DNA of 64,000 nucleotides. Origin: Sphingobacteriaceae bacterium. Lineage in GTDB: Bacteria; Bacteroidota; Bacteroidia; Sphingobacteriales; Sphingobacteriaceae. The notes under the pieces are model-generated. The model was not told where the DNA came from. It ran no database searches and saw nothing but the letters and a program-made list of their open reading frames with translations. The stretch lies in NCBI GenBank assembly GCA_017745075.1, contig JAGIAD010000006.1, positions 62,001 to 126,000 on the forward strand, given 5' to 3'. The first letter of the stretch is position 1. Every line of letters starts with the position of its first letter. Shown here piece by piece: positions 9,089-19,033 of the stretch. A program made the translations under genes and the position numbers.

Positions 9089-9592
9089 ATGAGAACGATG
9101 TTAAATAAACTATTTTTAGCTTCAGCTGTTGTTTTAATAGCTACATTTTCGGCCTGTGCACAAAAACAGGATAAAAATGAAGCAAAGGCGACAAAAGAAG
9201 CAACACCAATTATACCAAAGAAAAAAATGAACTGGAATCCATTAACACCCGAAGAAGAAAGAGTAATCGTACATAAAGGTACCGAATACCCGGGTACAGG
9301 TAAATACGAGCATACTACAGATAAGGGAACCTATACCTGCAAGCGTTGCAATGCGGCCTTGTACCGCTCAGAAAGCAAATTCGATGCTCACTGCGGATGG
9401 CCTGCCTTTGATGATGAAATTAAAGGCGCGGTAAAGCGTATTCCTGATGCAGATGGTTCGCGTACAGAAATTGTGTGTGCCAACTGCGGTGCGCATTTGG
9501 GTCACGTATTTTTAGGAGAGGGCTTTACCAATAAAGACACCCGCCATTGTGTAAATTCGATCTCGATGAATTTCGTGCCCGATCAGAAATAA
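9089..9592 (+). CDS. msrB: Lipoprotein peptide-methionine (R)-S-oxide reductase
   Basis: MsrB reduces the R-epimer of methionine sulfoxide in proteins. The zinc site is made of two CxxC pairs (Cys84/Cys87 and Cys130/Cys133), and the catalytic Cys154 lies in the TRHCVNSISMNF motif. The first 23 residues form a lipoprotein signal with lipobox FSAC (Cys23), so the enzyme is probably anchored in the cell envelope and repairs periplasmic or outer-membrane proteins. It is MsrB alone, not an MsrA-MsrB fusion. A second ATG three codons in (9098) could also be the start. A strong terminator follows at 9617. Confidence 0.94.
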   Translation: MRTMLNKLFLASAVVLIATFSACAQKQDKNEAKATKEATPIIPKKKMNWNPLTPEEERVIVHKGTEYPGTGKYEHTTDKGTYTCKRCNAALYRSESKFDAHCGWPAFDDEIKGAVKRIPDADGSRTEIVCANCGAHLGHVFLGEGFTNKDTRHCVNSISMNFVPDQK

Positions 9593-9616
9593 GGTAGATG
9601 TAGAAGGGTTAGGTAG

Positions 9617-9649
9617 AGGCGTAAGGCGATAAGCTTTACGCCTTTTTTT
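9617..9649 (+). terminator. Intrinsic terminator after msrB
   Basis: AGGCGTAAGGC pairs with GCTTTACGCCT across a short GATAA loop and is followed by seven T residues. Confidence 0.88.
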
Positions 9650-9771
9650 ATGGCTTTTTGTAATAATTCAAATGGTCAATCGTTTGCGTATTTTTTAAAG
9701 ATACGAGTGTTTGCTGAATGCATTATTTTAGCTGTGCTAATCAATACAAACCCATTATCAGGAAACCATTA

Positions 9772-11319
9772 ATGAAACATAAACTGTTGCTTTTCGCCCT
9801 GAGCTTATTTGCTATTTGCACAACTTTTGCCCAAAAAACGGTAAAAAAAGCTAATCGGCCCAAACCTAATATTGTTTACATCCTGGCCGATGATATGGGG
9901 TATGGCGAACTGGGCTGTTATGGGCAGGATAAGATAGAAACACCTAACCTGGATGCTTTGGCTAAACGTGGTATGCGCTTTACACAGCATTATGCCTACC
10001 CTGTATGCGCGCCATCACGTTATATTTTAATGACGGGCCAGAACTCCGGGAAAGCCTTTATCCGCGGCAACCACGAGTGGGGCGAACGCGGACCTGTGTG
10101 GGATTTTAAAGCAATGGAAGAAAACCCTTACCTGGAAGGGCAGTACCCAATACCCGATTCGACAGTTACTTTGGCAGAAATGTTAAAAAGTGCAGGTTAC
10201 ACTACAGGTATGGTAGGCAAGTGGGGACTAGGAGCTCCTCTTACTACCGGTTTCCCAACACAACAGGGTTTTGATTATTTTTATGGCTATATCTGCCAGC
10301 GTCAGGATCATACCTATTACAGTGGTCACCTTTGGGAAAACGAAAACAGGATTCCCTTAGATAACAAAATTCAGGCGCCAACGGTTACTTTTCCTAAAGA
10401 TTTGGATAGCCGGGATGAGAAAAATTATGAGAAATATGCACAGAAAGATTATGGTCCGGATTTTTTAATCAAGGCAGCATTGAAATTTATTGATAAAAAT
10501 GCAGCCAGGCCATTCTTTCTTTACTATCCAACGCCATTGCCGCACGTTTCTTTGCAGGCACCTAAAGACCTGGTGGCTTATTACCATCAGAAATTTGGTG
10601 ATGAAAAACCCTTTCTGGGCGATGGGTCTTATTTTCCTTGTCGTTACCCGCGTGCTACCTATGCGGCTATGATTACCTTGCTCGACAGGCAGGTGGGCGA
10701 ATTGATTAAGGAGCTGAAGGCAAAAGGGGTGTATGATAATACGATCATCCTGTTTTCGGCTGATAATGGTGTGGCCTTTAATGCCGGGGTTGATCCTGTC
10801 TTTTTCAACAGTGCAGGTCCGTTTAAAGGCAGTTATGGCTGGGGTAAGGGTTTTGTGCACGAAGGCGGTATCCGCGAACCTTTTATTGTTTCGTGGCCCG
10901 GAAAAGTGAAGCCCGGTAGTACTAGTAATCTGATAGCTTCCACCATGGATATGATGCCTACCTTTTGCGATCTGCTTGGTTTAAATACGCCCAAAGAGGT
11001 TGATGGCATCAGCATTTTGCCTACTTTGTTAGGACAGCCGCAGAAAAATACGCATCCTTATTTGTATTTCGAATACCCTGAATATGGCGGTCAGCAGGCA
11101 ATCCGCCTGGGCAACTGGAAAGGGGTACGTCTCAATATGCTTAAAGGCAATGCCAAATGGTCTTTATATAATCTGGAGAGCGACATTAAAGAAGAAAACG
11201 ACCTGGCCGAAAAGCATCCGGATATTGTCGAAAAAATGATTAAAATCAGTAAGCAGGAGCACCGCACCCCGGCTTTATCCAACTTTTTAATCCCGGTTTT
11301 AGAGCAGGAAATGAAATAA
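9772..11319 (+). CDS. Secreted sulfatase (arylsulfatase family)
   Basis: An alkaline-phosphatase-superfamily sulfatase that hydrolyses sulfate esters in the periplasm. The formylglycine motif C79-A-P-S-R is intact (residue numbers from the ATG at 9772), with metal-binding Asp40-Asp41 in YILADDMGYGELG, further active-site residues in VGKWGLG and the FSADNG metal-ligand segment. I place the start at 9772, where a signal peptide (LLLFALSLFAICTTFAQ) begins; an ATG at 9718 would add 18 hydrophilic residues. Sequence style is nearest to N-acetylgalactosamine-6-sulfatase/arylsulfatase A types, but substrate cannot be assigned. It stands alone, with no polysaccharide-utilization genes next to it and no maturase gene in the window. 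Confidence 0.92.
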   Translation: MKHKLLLFALSLFAICTTFAQKTVKKANRPKPNIVYILADDMGYGELGCYGQDKIETPNLDALAKRGMRFTQHYAYPVCAPSRYILMTGQNSGKAFIRGNHEWGERGPVWDFKAMEENPYLEGQYPIPDSTVTLAEMLKSAGYTTGMVGKWGLGAPLTTGFPTQQGFDYFYGYICQRQDHTYYSGHLWENENRIPLDNKIQAPTVTFPKDLDSRDEKNYEKYAQKDYGPDFLIKAALKFIDKNAARPFFLYYPTPLPHVSLQAPKDLVAYYHQKFGDEKPFLGDGSYFPCRYPRATYAAMITLLDRQVGELIKELKAKGVYDNTIILFSADNGVAFNAGVDPVFFNSAGPFKGSYGWGKGFVHEGGIREPFIVSWPGKVKPGSTSNLIASTMDMMPTFCDLLGLNTPKEVDGISILPTLLGQPQKNTHPYLYFEYPEYGGQQAIRLGNWKGVRLNMLKGNAKWSLYNLESDIKEENDLAEKHPDIVEKMIKISKQEHRTPALSNFLIPVLEQEMK

Positions 11320-11479
11320 TTTATCGTATTGTGTTGAGATTTTTTCAACGGGCAAAAACCTTACCTGACATGCTGTTAAGTAACAATTTTGCGGGTAAAG
11401 CAATGTTGCGGCGTAGGGTTAAAGAGTTCTGTTTTGCCGGGTGAATGCTGATTAACAGCTTCATTTTAAACTAAATGCT

Positions 11480-11487
11480 TATATTTG
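11480..11487 (+). promoter_or_regulatory. Possible -7 element upstream of the RlpA-like gene
   Basis: TATATTTG followed by CAG matches TAnnTTTG and lies 26 bases before the ATG. A -33 TTTG at the right distance is not evident. Confidence 0.4.
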
Positions 11488-11512
11488 CAGGCTCGATAAA
11501 GAATTTTAGCCT

Positions 11513-11896
11513 ATGAAGTATCTTCTGTTATTAAGTAGTTTGTTCTTGTTTTTGCACAGTAACGCACAAGATTCTGCCTCGCCAGTAAATGCAACAGACA
11601 GCATTCAGAAAACAGTTCTTGCCACTTATTATCACCGGAAATTTGAAGGTCACCGCACCACGAGCGGCGCCCGCTACAGGGCAAAAAAACTCACCGCTGC
11701 ACACCGCACCCTGCCATTTGGTACAATGGTTACCGTAACCAACCCGGCTAACGGAAAATCGGTAGTAGTTAAGGTAAATGATCGTGGCCCTTTCTCTAAA
11801 AGACTGGCCATCGATTTATCAGAAAGAGCTGCTAAACAGATTGGTATTTACCGCAAAGGTATTGCTAAAGTTAACCTTAGTTATACGGTCGAATAG
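11513..11896 (+). CDS. RlpA-like double-psi beta-barrel protein
   Basis: A 127-residue secreted protein with a signal peptide ending near SNAQ and a single RlpA-type double-psi beta-barrel domain. The segment ATYYHRKFEGHRTTSGARY, the TAAHRTLPFGT strand and VKVNDRGPFSKRLAIDLS, with the conserved catalytic-type Asp in NDRGPF, all match septal-ring lytic transglycosylase RlpA. The SPOR peptidoglycan-binding domain of E. coli RlpA is absent and there is no lipobox, so this is a short soluble version. It probably cleaves or binds denuded glycan strands; enzymatic activity is not certain for short homologues. Confidence 0.88.
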   Translation: MKYLLLLSSLFLFLHSNAQDSASPVNATDSIQKTVLATYYHRKFEGHRTTSGARYRAKKLTAAHRTLPFGTMVTVTNPANGKSVVVKVNDRGPFSKRLAIDLSERAAKQIGIYRKGIAKVNLSYTVE

Positions 11897-12351
11897 TATT
11901 CCTTTTAGCTCTATTCTGGGCTTAAAACACTCCTTAAATTTAAGTTATTAACACTTGTTTTTGTTTGTTATGTGCTTGAAATTAAATGATTAGCTTTTTT
12001 TTGGCTTGAAAATGAGATTTGGCTGATCGTTTTTGCCCAACAATCGGGGAGGGTGTTAACAACTTTGGTTCACTAAAAACCACTGTCGTATATATATTTG
12101 TTATAACAAAGTTCTTTAACTTCTTGCACTTGAAAACAAATATAAAAGCTTAGTTTTTAGTAATTTATGCGTATATCTCTCAGATTACATTTTTAAATTT
12201 TCCGAACTAAAAACTCAGTTGTTTGTCAGGTAATAGGGTTAGCACTTTCACTACAGCGTTTTGATAAAAGACATTACAATCATCATATAAAATTGATGGA
12301 TGCGTGTCTTCGTCGGCTCTGTTAAAAATAGATTTTTTAAAACGTCAGCGT
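11897..12351. other. 455-bp gap before nrdB
   Basis: AT-rich and without a convincing gene. A TATATTTG -7-like word lies at 12093-12100, with a TTTG at 12064-12067 that is further away (25 bases) than usual, so a promoter for nrdB here is only a possibility. No cobalamin riboswitch or NrdR-box pair was recognised. Confidence 0.35.
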
Positions 12352-13323
12352 ATGGAACAGGAATTATTACTACAAGAAAACAAAGACAGATTTGTGCTTC
12401 TACCGATCAAGTATCCGAAAGTTTGGGAGATGTATAAAAGAACAGAGGCCAGTTTCTGGACTGCCGAAGAAATCGACCTTTCTGACGACCTGAAGCATTG
12501 GGAAAACCTTAACGATGGTGAAAGACATTTTATATCTCACATTTTAGCCTTTTTTGCCGCCAGTGATGGGATTGTAAACGAAAATCTTGCAGTAAACTTC
12601 ATGAGTGAAGTTCAGATCCCCGAAGCGCGTTGTTTTTATGGTTTCCAGATCATGATGGAAAACATCCATTCAGAAACCTACGCCTTATTAATCGATACCT
12701 ACATTAAAGATCCTGAAGAGAAAGACCGTTTGTTCCACGCCATTGATACCGTTCCGGCAGTAAAAAGAAAGGCTGAATGGGCTTTACGCTGGATTGATAA
12801 CGGAACTTTTGCAGAACGCCTGGTGGCTTTTGCTGCGGTTGAAGGTATTTTCTTTAGTGGTAGTTTCTGCTCAATCTTCTGGTTAAAGAAACGCGGTTTG
12901 ATGCCTGGCTTAACTTTCAGTAACGAGCTGATCTCGAGAGATGAGGGTTCACACTGCGAATTTGCCTGCCTGTTGTACAGCATGTTGAACAACAAATTGA
13001 GCGAAGAACAAGTGCATGGTATTATCAGTGATGCAGTTGAAATTGAAAAAGAATTTATTACCGATGCATTGCCGGTTGCCCTGATTGGAATGAATGCAAA
13101 ATTAATGAGCCAGTATATCGAGTTTGTTGCCGATAGATGGTTGCAGGAATTAGGTTACAAAAAAATATACAACGCAACCAATCCTTTCGATTTTATGGAA
13201 ATGATCTCGTTGCAGGGTAAGACCAATTTCTTCGAAAAACGTGTTGGCGATTATCAGAAAAGTGGGGTATTAACCGCAGCCGATAACAAAGCACAGGCGT
13301 TTTCTTTAGATGAAGATTTCTAA
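12352..13323 (+). CDS. nrdB: Ribonucleoside-diphosphate reductase small subunit (class I)
   Basis: The R2 subunit, which houses the di-iron centre and tyrosyl radical needed for dNTP synthesis. The [20 protein letters not shown] block closely resembles eukaryotic-type R2 proteins. The radical tyrosine is the Tyr of HSETY (Tyr110 from this start), and iron ligands lie in AEEID-type, FAAVEG and SRDEGSH segments. I start at ATG 12352 because homologues begin near [14 protein letters not shown]; a GTG at 12304 would extend the protein by 16 residues without resemblance to the family. It precedes nrdA by 208 bases filled with word repeats, so B-A order is kept but transcripts could be separate. 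Confidence 0.95.
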   Translation: MEQELLLQENKDRFVLLPIKYPKVWEMYKRTEASFWTAEEIDLSDDLKHWENLNDGERHFISHILAFFAASDGIVNENLAVNFMSEVQIPEARCFYGFQIMMENIHSETYALLIDTYIKDPEEKDRLFHAIDTVPAVKRKAEWALRWIDNGTFAERLVAFAAVEGIFFSGSFCSIFWLKKRGLMPGLTFSNELISRDEGSHCEFACLLYSMLNNKLSEEQVHGIISDAVEIEKEFITDALPVALIGMNAKLMSQYIEFVADRWLQELGYKKIYNATNPFDFMEMISLQGKTNFFEKRVGDYQKSGVLTAADNKAQAFSLDEDF

Positions 13324-13504
13324 AGGCTGAAGTTAATAAGGTTGAAGGTTAAAAGGTAGAGGGCAGAAGGTTTAATCTTGCTACTTGATACTTGCTACCT
13401 GAATCTTGCTACTTGAATCTTGATACTTATTACCTGCTACGCTACTCAAAAATAAATAATAAATATAAAGTGATCATTAAGTCTTGATACTTGATACGCA
13501 CTAC
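13324..13504. repeat. Iterated-word repeat between nrdB and nrdA
   Basis: First comes a purine-rich run of AAGGTTGAAGG-like words (13338-13371). Then CTTGCTACTTGATA-type words recur several times (13376-13446), and CTTGATACTTGATAC recurs at 13484-13498. The second word family reappears at about 55352-55383 upstream of the YebC gene. Confidence 0.75.
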
Positions 13505-13531
13505 TAAATATTAACTTAAATCTCATAAAAT

Positions 13532-15916
13532 ATGTTCGTACTAAAAAGAGATGGCCGCAAAGAAGCGGTGCAATTTGACAAAATCACAGCCCGCATTCAA
13601 AAGTTGTGCTATGGTTTAAATTCAGACCTTGTAGACCCGATTGATGTGGCCAAAAAGGTAATCGAAGGTTTGTATGATGGGGTAACTACCTCTGAGCTGG
13701 ATAACCTTGCTGCTGAAACTGCTGCATCGTTAACAACCAAGCATCCTGATTATGCTTTGCTAGCTTCGCGTATTGCGGTTTCCAACCTGCATAAAAACAC
13801 CACTAAATCATTCTCGGGTACGATGAAAATGTTGTACGAATATTTCGACCCGAAAGCGCAGAAGGCAGCTCCGCTTATCGCTGATGATGTTTATGAGATT
13901 ATTGAAAAGAATGCAGAGATTTTAGATAGTTCTATTATTTACGACCGCGATTTCGGTTTCGATTATTTCGGGTTTAAAACTTTAGAAAAATCATATCTTT
14001 TAAAGGTTAACAATAAAATTGTTGAGCGCCCTCAGCATTTATTTATGCGTGTTTCTGTTGGTATCCATAAAGAAGATATCGAGAGTGCCATTAAAACCTA
14101 TAACTTAATGAGCGAGCGTTGGTTTACACATGCTACACCAACCTTGTTCAATGCTGCTACACCAAAACCTCAAATGTCGTCGTGTTTCTTGTTAACCATG
14201 CAGGATGACAGTATCGAAGGTATTTACGATACTTTAAAGCAAACGGCTAAAATTTCACAAAGTGCAGGTGGTATCGGTTTAAGCATCCACAACATTCGTG
14301 CAACCGGTTCATATATTGGTGGTACCAATGGTACAAGTAATGGTATTATCCCGATGTTACGTGTATTTAACGATACTGCACGCTATGTAGATCAGGGTGG
14401 AGGTAAACGTAAAGGTGCTTTCGCTATTTATTTAGAGCCTTGGCACGCTGATGTTTTCGAATTCCTGGATCTTCGTAAAAACCACGGTAAAGAAGAAATG
14501 CGCGCGCGCGATTTGTTCTATGCACTTTGGATCAACGATTTGTTTATGCAACGTGTTAAAGATAATGGCGACTGGACTTTATTCTGTCCGCACGAAGCAC
14601 CAGGTTTGGCAGATTGTTTCGGTAAAGAATTTGAAGATTTATATATTAAATATGAAGCCGAAGGCCGTGGTCGTAAAACCATTAAAGCCCAGGAACTTTG
14701 GTTTGCCATCTTAGATTCGCAGATTGAAACCGGTACACCATATATGTTGTTTAAAGATGCAGCGAACAGCAAATCTAACCAGCAGAATTTGGGAACCATT
14801 AAGAGTTCTAACCTGTGTACCGAAATTATAGAGTATACCTCAAAAGATGAAGTTGCGGTTTGTAACTTAGCATCACTTGCTTTACCACGTTTCGTAATTA
14901 ATGGTGCTTTCGATCATCAAAAATTATACGATGTAACTTATCAGGCTACTTTAAACCTGAACAAGATCATCGATCACAACTATTACCCTGTTCAGGAAGC
15001 TGAAAACTCTAACATGCGCCACAGGCCGGTTGGTTTAGGAGTACAGGGCTTAGCTGATGCCTTTATCCTGTTGCGTTTACCTTTCGAAAGCGATGAGGCC
15101 AAACGTTTAAACAAAGATATCTTCGAAACCATTTATTTCGCTTCGATGTCGGCTTCACATGATTTAGCAGTGAAACACGGTCCTTACCAATCATTTAAAG
15201 GTTCTCCGTTATCAAAAGGTAAATTCCAGTTCGATTTGTGGAATGTAACACCAGATAGCGGCCGTTGGGATTGGGATGCATTGCGTAAAAAAATAGTTAA
15301 AGATGGTGTGTACAACTCATTATTGGTTGCACCAATGCCAACTGCGTCTACTTCGCAGATTTTAGGTAATAATGAGTGTTTCGAACCTTACACTTCTAAC
15401 ATTTACACCCGTCGTGTATTGAGCGGAGAGTTTGTGGTAGTAAACAAGCACTTATTGAAAGATTTAGTGGCATTAGGTTTATGGAACAACGATATGAAAA
15501 ACAAAATCATATTGGCTAACGGTTCAATCCAGGCTATTCCTGAAATTCCTGATTACATTAAAGAACTGTACAAAACTGTTTGGGAAATTAAAATGCGTAA
15601 CATCATCGATATGGCTGCCGATCGTGGTGCCTATATCTGCCAGTCGCAATCGTTAAACCTGTTCGTAAACGCCCCGAATACTTCAAAATTAACTTCAATG
15701 CACTTCTATGCATGGGAGAAAGGTTTGAAAACCGGTATGTACTACCTACGTACACAAGCGGCTTCGCAAGCAGTTAAATTTACAGTGGAAAACCAGGGCG
15801 GTAAAGCAATTGAAGCGGTTATCCCAGCTGAAATCCCACAAGACCAGGTGGCAGAAGAAATTATCACCGGTCCGGTTTGTACCATGGAAGAAGGTTGCAT
15901 TAGCTGTTCAGGATAA
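13532..15916 (+). CDS. nrdA: Ribonucleoside-diphosphate reductase large subunit (class I)
   Basis: The R1 catalytic subunit, which reduces ribonucleoside diphosphates. The first 90 residues form an ATP-cone ([17 protein letters not shown]), the allosteric domain for overall activity. The ten-stranded barrel follows, with active-site segments [38 protein letters not shown] and [19 protein letters not shown]. The C terminus ends in a flexible cysteine tail ([13 protein letters not shown]) that relays electrons from thioredoxin or glutaredoxin. At 794 residues it is full length. Partner nrdB lies upstream, and a terminator follows at 16035. Confidence 0.97.
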   Translation: MFVLKRDGRKEAVQFDKITARIQKLCYGLNSDLVDPIDVAKKVIEGLYDGVTTSELDNLAAETAASLTTKHPDYALLASRIAVSNLHKNTTKSFSGTMKMLYEYFDPKAQKAAPLIADDVYEIIEKNAEILDSSIIYDRDFGFDYFGFKTLEKSYLLKVNNKIVERPQHLFMRVSVGIHKEDIESAIKTYNLMSERWFTHATPTLFNAATPKPQMSSCFLLTMQDDSIEGIYDTLKQTAKISQSAGGIGLSIHNIRATGSYIGGTNGTSNGIIPMLRVFNDTARYVDQGGGKRKGAFAIYLEPWHADVFEFLDLRKNHGKEEMRARDLFYALWINDLFMQRVKDNGDWTLFCPHEAPGLADCFGKEFEDLYIKYEAEGRGRKTIKAQELWFAILDSQIETGTPYMLFKDAANSKSNQQNLGTIKSSNLCTEIIEYTSKDEVAVCNLASLALPRFVINGAFDHQKLYDVTYQATLNLNKIIDHNYYPVQEAENSNMRHRPVGLGVQGLADAFILLRLPFESDEAKRLNKDIFETIYFASMSASHDLAVKHGPYQSFKGSPLSKGKFQFDLWNVTPDSGRWDWDALRKKIVKDGVYNSLLVAPMPTASTSQILGNNECFEPYTSNIYTRRVLSGEFVVVNKHLLKDLVALGLWNNDMKNKIILANGSIQAIPEIPDYIKELYKTVWEIKMRNIIDMAADRGAYICQSQSLNLFVNAPNTSKLTSMHFYAWEKGLKTGMYYLRTQAASQAVKFTVENQGGKAIEAVIPAEIPQDQVAEEIITGPVCTMEEGCISCSG

Positions 15917-15950
15917 GGTAGAGGGTTGGAAGGCGGAAGGTTTAAGGTTC

Positions 15951-15990
15951 GTCATTGCGAGAAGGCTTTTTCAGCCGACGAAGCAATCTT
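15951..15990. repeat. Short dispersed repeat GTCATTGCGAG...GAAGCAATCT
   Basis: GTCATTGCGAG opens the element and CGAAGCAATCTT closes it, with a small AAGGCT/AGCC palindrome inside. It is a REP-like intergenic word common in this group. Only this copy was seen in the window. Confidence 0.5.
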
Positions 15991-16034
15991 AATGCAATAG
16001 CCAACCCCTTCTCATGATAAAGCAATAAAATAGA

Positions 16035-16064
16035 TAAGGTTTTGGGCAAAAGCTCAAAACCTTA
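16035..16064 (+). terminator. Intrinsic terminator downstream of nrdA
   Basis: TAAGGTTTTGGGC pairs with GCTCAAAACCTTA (one mismatch) around an AAAA loop and is followed by CTTTTTG. Confidence 0.82.
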
Positions 16065-16089
16065 CTTTTTGTCCTTACTTTTGTTTTTA

Positions 16090-16168
16090 GTTCAATAGTT
16101 CATTAGGTAATTGGTTTTATAGAAGCCGATACTCACTAATGACTAATGAACCATTGAACAAATGAACC
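16090..16168. repeat. Iterated-word hairpin of TTCATTAG type
   Basis: TTCAATAGTTCATTAG (from 16091) and CTAATGAACCATTGAA (from 16143) are inverted with one mismatch. The word AATGAAC then recurs at 16160. It sits just upstream of the CWC-family gene. Confidence 0.65.
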
Positions 16169-16174
16169 TTAAAA

Positions 16175-16396
16175 ATGTCTGCACACTTCCATAGCGCCAA
16201 ACACGAAATCATTCCCTGCGAAAGATGTGGAACCGCTATTGAGTGCAAGGCTAATTCTTATACCAAGTGCCAGTGCAGCGTGGTGCAACTCAGCATTAAC
16301 GAAGTACAATACATCTCCGAACTGTATGATGGCTGCCTTTGTGCTAAATGTCTGTTTGAATTACAGCAAGAATACAGAATCGAAATCGGAGCATAA
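16175..16396 (+). CDS. Cysteine-rich CWC family protein
   Basis: A 73-residue protein with the pattern of the Cys_rich_CWC family (PF14375): CERCG near residue 15, ECKA, then CQCS, and finally the paired CLCAKCL before a short C-terminal helix. The cysteine arrangement suggests two small zinc-binding knuckles. Function is unknown for the whole family. It lacks a signal peptide and is therefore probably cytoplasmic. It stands alone, about 370 bases before the SPFH gene. Confidence 0.8.
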   Translation: MSAHFHSAKHEIIPCERCGTAIECKANSYTKCQCSVVQLSINEVQYISELYDGCLCAKCLFELQQEYRIEIGA

Positions 16397-16766
16397 TCTT
16401 CGCTCCTTAGTGGCAGTATCAAGCCAAGGTGTACCCCAATCAGGTCAATTCCATAGGTCCAAAAAAGGACAGCTTTTTCTTTTTAATTGTTGATCATACA
16501 ATTAAAATATTTGCAATTGACAGATGAAACAGAAAGGCTTGTTTTTAAGCGTTTATAAGCATTCAGGTGCGCAATTCCTAAAAATGTCATCTGCAGTTGG
16601 TATTCCTGTAATCGTGTCTCTTAATGCTTCTTTCGGGCCTTAAAATCAATAAAAAATAGTTTAAAAATAAGTGTTAAATCTGGTAACAAAGCACATAATT
16701 TGATGTCAATAGCATGCTTAATAAATGGTTTATTAGGCTTAAAAAAACATAAAAATCATATAAATT
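16397..16766. other. 370-bp gap between the CWC and SPFH genes
   Basis: No gene is supported. A small GTCC/GGAC hairpin (16457-16470) followed by a T-rich run could terminate the CWC transcript. Otherwise nothing stands out. Confidence 0.35.
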
Positions 16767-18734
16767 ATGGAATCGCTCATTTCAAATTACTGGTGGGTTT
16801 TAGTGGCACTGTTGTGCTTAGTTTTATACAAATATATTTTACGTTTCTTATTCGGGATGGTCATCGTACCCGAAGACAGGATCGGCTTGATTACCAAAAA
16901 ATTCGTGCTCTTAGGTTCCGATCGCGAACTGCCCGATGGGCGCATTATCGCCATTAAAGGCGAGGCAGGTTTCCAGGGAAAAACACTGGCTCCCGGATTG
17001 TATTTCGGGATGTGGTTCTGGCAATACAGTGTAACCATGGAACAGTTTACGATCATTCCGGAAGGTAAAATCGGATTGATTATGGCCAAAGACGGGGCCG
17101 AAATCCCAACAGGGAATATCCTGGGGCAGAAAGTAGAATCGGATAACTTTCAGGACGCCGTGAAATTCCTCGAAAATGGTGGTCAGAGAGGCCGGCAAAC
17201 AGCTTATATTACCTCTGGCTCGTACCGGATTAACACCATGCTATTCCAGGTTTCGGTTACCGATATGGTTCGTATTCAGGAAAGTATGGTAGGTATCGTG
17301 ACTACACTGGACGGTTTACCTATCGAAGCCAACCAGATTGCGGGCAAACTGGTAGAAGGGCACAATAATTTTCAGGATTTTGATGCCTTTATAAAACAGG
17401 GCGGTAACCGGGGCTTGCAGCCGCAGGTAATTCTGGCAGGTTCGTACAATTTAAACCCCTGGGCCATCCAGTTAGAAGAAATACCGATGACCGAAATAGC
17501 CATTGGTTACGTAGGCGTGGTCATCTCTTTTATTGGTAAAGAAGGAGACGATTTAACCGGTGCTGATTTTAAACACGGTAATATTGTGGCTAAAGGATCG
17601 AAAGGGGTTTGGCTGGAACCACTTGGACCGGGAAAATACCCAATTAACAAATACATTATGAAGGTAGAACTGGTGCCTACAACCAATTTGGTATTAAACT
17701 GGGCATCGGCACGCAGCGAGGCACATAATCTGGATAAAAACTTGTCAACCATTACCGTACGTTCAAGAGATGGTTTCCCTTTTAACCTGGATGTGGCGCA
17801 GATTATTCATGTGCCTACTACCGAGGCACCAAAAGTAATTGCCCGTTTTGGTAATATGGTTAACCTGGTTTCACAGGTGTTGGAGCCTACAATTGGTAAC
17901 TATTTCCGTAACTCGGCGCAGGGGAGCGATGTAATTGCTTTTCTGAGTACCCGTAAAGAACGTCAGGAATCGGCAAAAGAACATATCCGAAAAGTGCTTG
18001 ATGAGTACAACGTGAATGCAGTTGATACTTTGATTGGTGACATTGTGCCACCAGAATCGTTAATGAAAACCTTAACCGACCGTAAAATTGCAGAAGAGCA
18101 AAAGGTGACTTACGAAACGCAGAAACAGGCACAGGAAACGCGTCAGGGTATGGAAAAAGAAACTGCCATTGCCGACATGCAGAAAGATATCGTAAAAGCG
18201 CAGCAAAGTGTCGAAATTGCCGAACGTACGGCAAGTGCAACGGTGAAAAAATCGGAAGGTGATGCCGCCGGAGTAAAACTTGCTGTAGGTGCTGAGGCTG
18301 AGGCCACTAAAATGAGGGCACATGCTGAGGCAGAAGCAACCAAAGCAAGAGCACAGGCCGATTCAGAAGCAATTAAATTACGTGCCTCAGCAGAGGCAGA
18401 GCAGATTTCGTTAACCGGTAATGCAGAAGCAGGTAAGATTTTAGCGGTGGGTAAATCAACTGCCGAAGCTTACGAGCTTGCTGTTAAGGCTTTGGGTGGC
18501 GAAAACTTTACCCGTTACAAAATTACCGAAGAGTTATCAAAAGGTAATGTAAAACTGATTCCTGATGTCCTGATTGGTGGAAACGGCGGTAATCATGGAG
18601 GATCGGCGATGGACGGCCTGCTGGGCTTGAAGCTCATGGAGTTAATGGACCCTGAAAAACGTAAAGAGGTGGTTGCCGTAGCAGAAATTGTAGAAACCAA
18701 AACGAAACCGAAAAAGGATAATATTAATCCTTAA
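16767..18734 (+). CDS. SPFH/Band 7 (flotillin-like) membrane protein
   Basis: A 655-residue protein with one N-terminal membrane segment (about residues 10-35), then an extended region containing two KVESDNFQDA / LVEGHNNFQDF repeats. The SPFH/Band 7 domain is centred on residues 300-420 (SRDGFPFNLDVAQIIHVPT). A long Ala/Glu-rich coiled coil follows (about 430-580, with EAEATKARAQADSEAIKLRA) and then a Gly-rich tail. Flotillin-like proteins oligomerise in membrane microdomains. It is longer than typical FloT (about 500) because of the duplicated N-terminal section. No NfeD-like partner gene is adjacent. Function beyond membrane scaffolding is not readable. Confidence 0.9.
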   Translation: MESLISNYWWVLVALLCLVLYKYILRFLFGMVIVPEDRIGLITKKFVLLGSDRELPDGRIIAIKGEAGFQGKTLAPGLYFGMWFWQYSVTMEQFTIIPEGKIGLIMAKDGAEIPTGNILGQKVESDNFQDAVKFLENGGQRGRQTAYITSGSYRINTMLFQVSVTDMVRIQESMVGIVTTLDGLPIEANQIAGKLVEGHNNFQDFDAFIKQGGNRGLQPQVILAGSYNLNPWAIQLEEIPMTEIAIGYVGVVISFIGKEGDDLTGADFKHGNIVAKGSKGVWLEPLGPGKYPINKYIMKVELVPTTNLVLNWASARSEAHNLDKNLSTITVRSRDGFPFNLDVAQIIHVPTTEAPKVIARFGNMVNLVSQVLEPTIGNYFRNSAQGSDVIAFLSTRKERQESAKEHIRKVLDEYNVNAVDTLIGDIVPPESLMKTLTDRKIAEEQKVTYETQKQAQETRQGMEKETAIADMQKDIVKAQQSVEIAERTASATVKKSEGDAAGVKLAVGAEAEATKMRAHAEAEATKARAQADSEAIKLRASAEAEQISLTGNAEAGKILAVGKSTAEAYELAVKALGGENFTRYKITEELSKGNVKLIPDVLIGGNGGNHGGSAMDGLLGLKLMELMDPEKRKEVVAVAEIVETKTKPKKDNINP

Positions 18735-18753
18735 ACTTGTTAAATTAGCATGG

Positions 18754-18786
18754 AAGGCCTTGACGTAAGTTGAGGCCTTTTGTTAT
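18754..18786 (+). terminator. Intrinsic terminator after the SPFH gene
   Basis: AAGGCCTTGAC pairs with GTTGAGGCCTT (two G-T pairs) over a short GTAA loop, followed by TTGTTATT. Confidence 0.75.
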
Positions 18787-18817
18787 TGCTATTTGTTTAT
18801 TTTGATCCCGTATTATC

Positions 18818-18902
18818 GTCATTTCGAGCGGAGTGCAACGAAGCCGAGAAATCTGTCTCGAGATAGATCTCTCCGCTCCACTGCGTTTCGGTCGAGATGA
18901 CG
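18818..18902. repeat. REP-like palindrome CGTCATTTCGAGCG...GTCGAGATGACG
   Basis: Outer arms CGTCATTTCGAGC and GTCGAGATGACG are inverted, and an inner stem of GAGAAATCT against AGATCTCTCC type supports a cruciform or hairpin. A second copy lies at 19975-20070, so the pair brackets the aguB gene. Confidence 0.8.
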
Positions 18903-18936
18903 ACCCTTTTTGTCTTTATACCTTAAACCTTTTTAG

Positions 18937-18944
18937 TAACTTTG
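18937..18944 (+). promoter_or_regulatory. Possible -7 element upstream of aguB
   Basis: TAACTTTG followed by CAG matches TAnnTTTG. The nearest TTTG upstream is 24 bases away, a little too far. The leader to the ATG at 19034 would be about 80 bases. Confidence 0.45.
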
Positions 18945-19033
18945 CAGCCGATTTAGAATGATAGAATTTTGAACGGCTGAATGATACTGCGAAGCATGCA
19001 TTCAATCGTTCTCTCATCCCATAATTTTAAAAA

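Noticed and set aside
11897..12351. Cobalamin riboswitch or NrdR operator before nrdB
   Set aside because: No B12-box or pair of NrdR boxes was recognisable by eye, and the enzyme is a class I type that does not use cobalamin.
16700..16957. An 85-codon plus-strand frame overlapping the start of the SPFH gene
   Set aside because: It overlaps the well-supported SPFH gene in another frame and has no conserved features.
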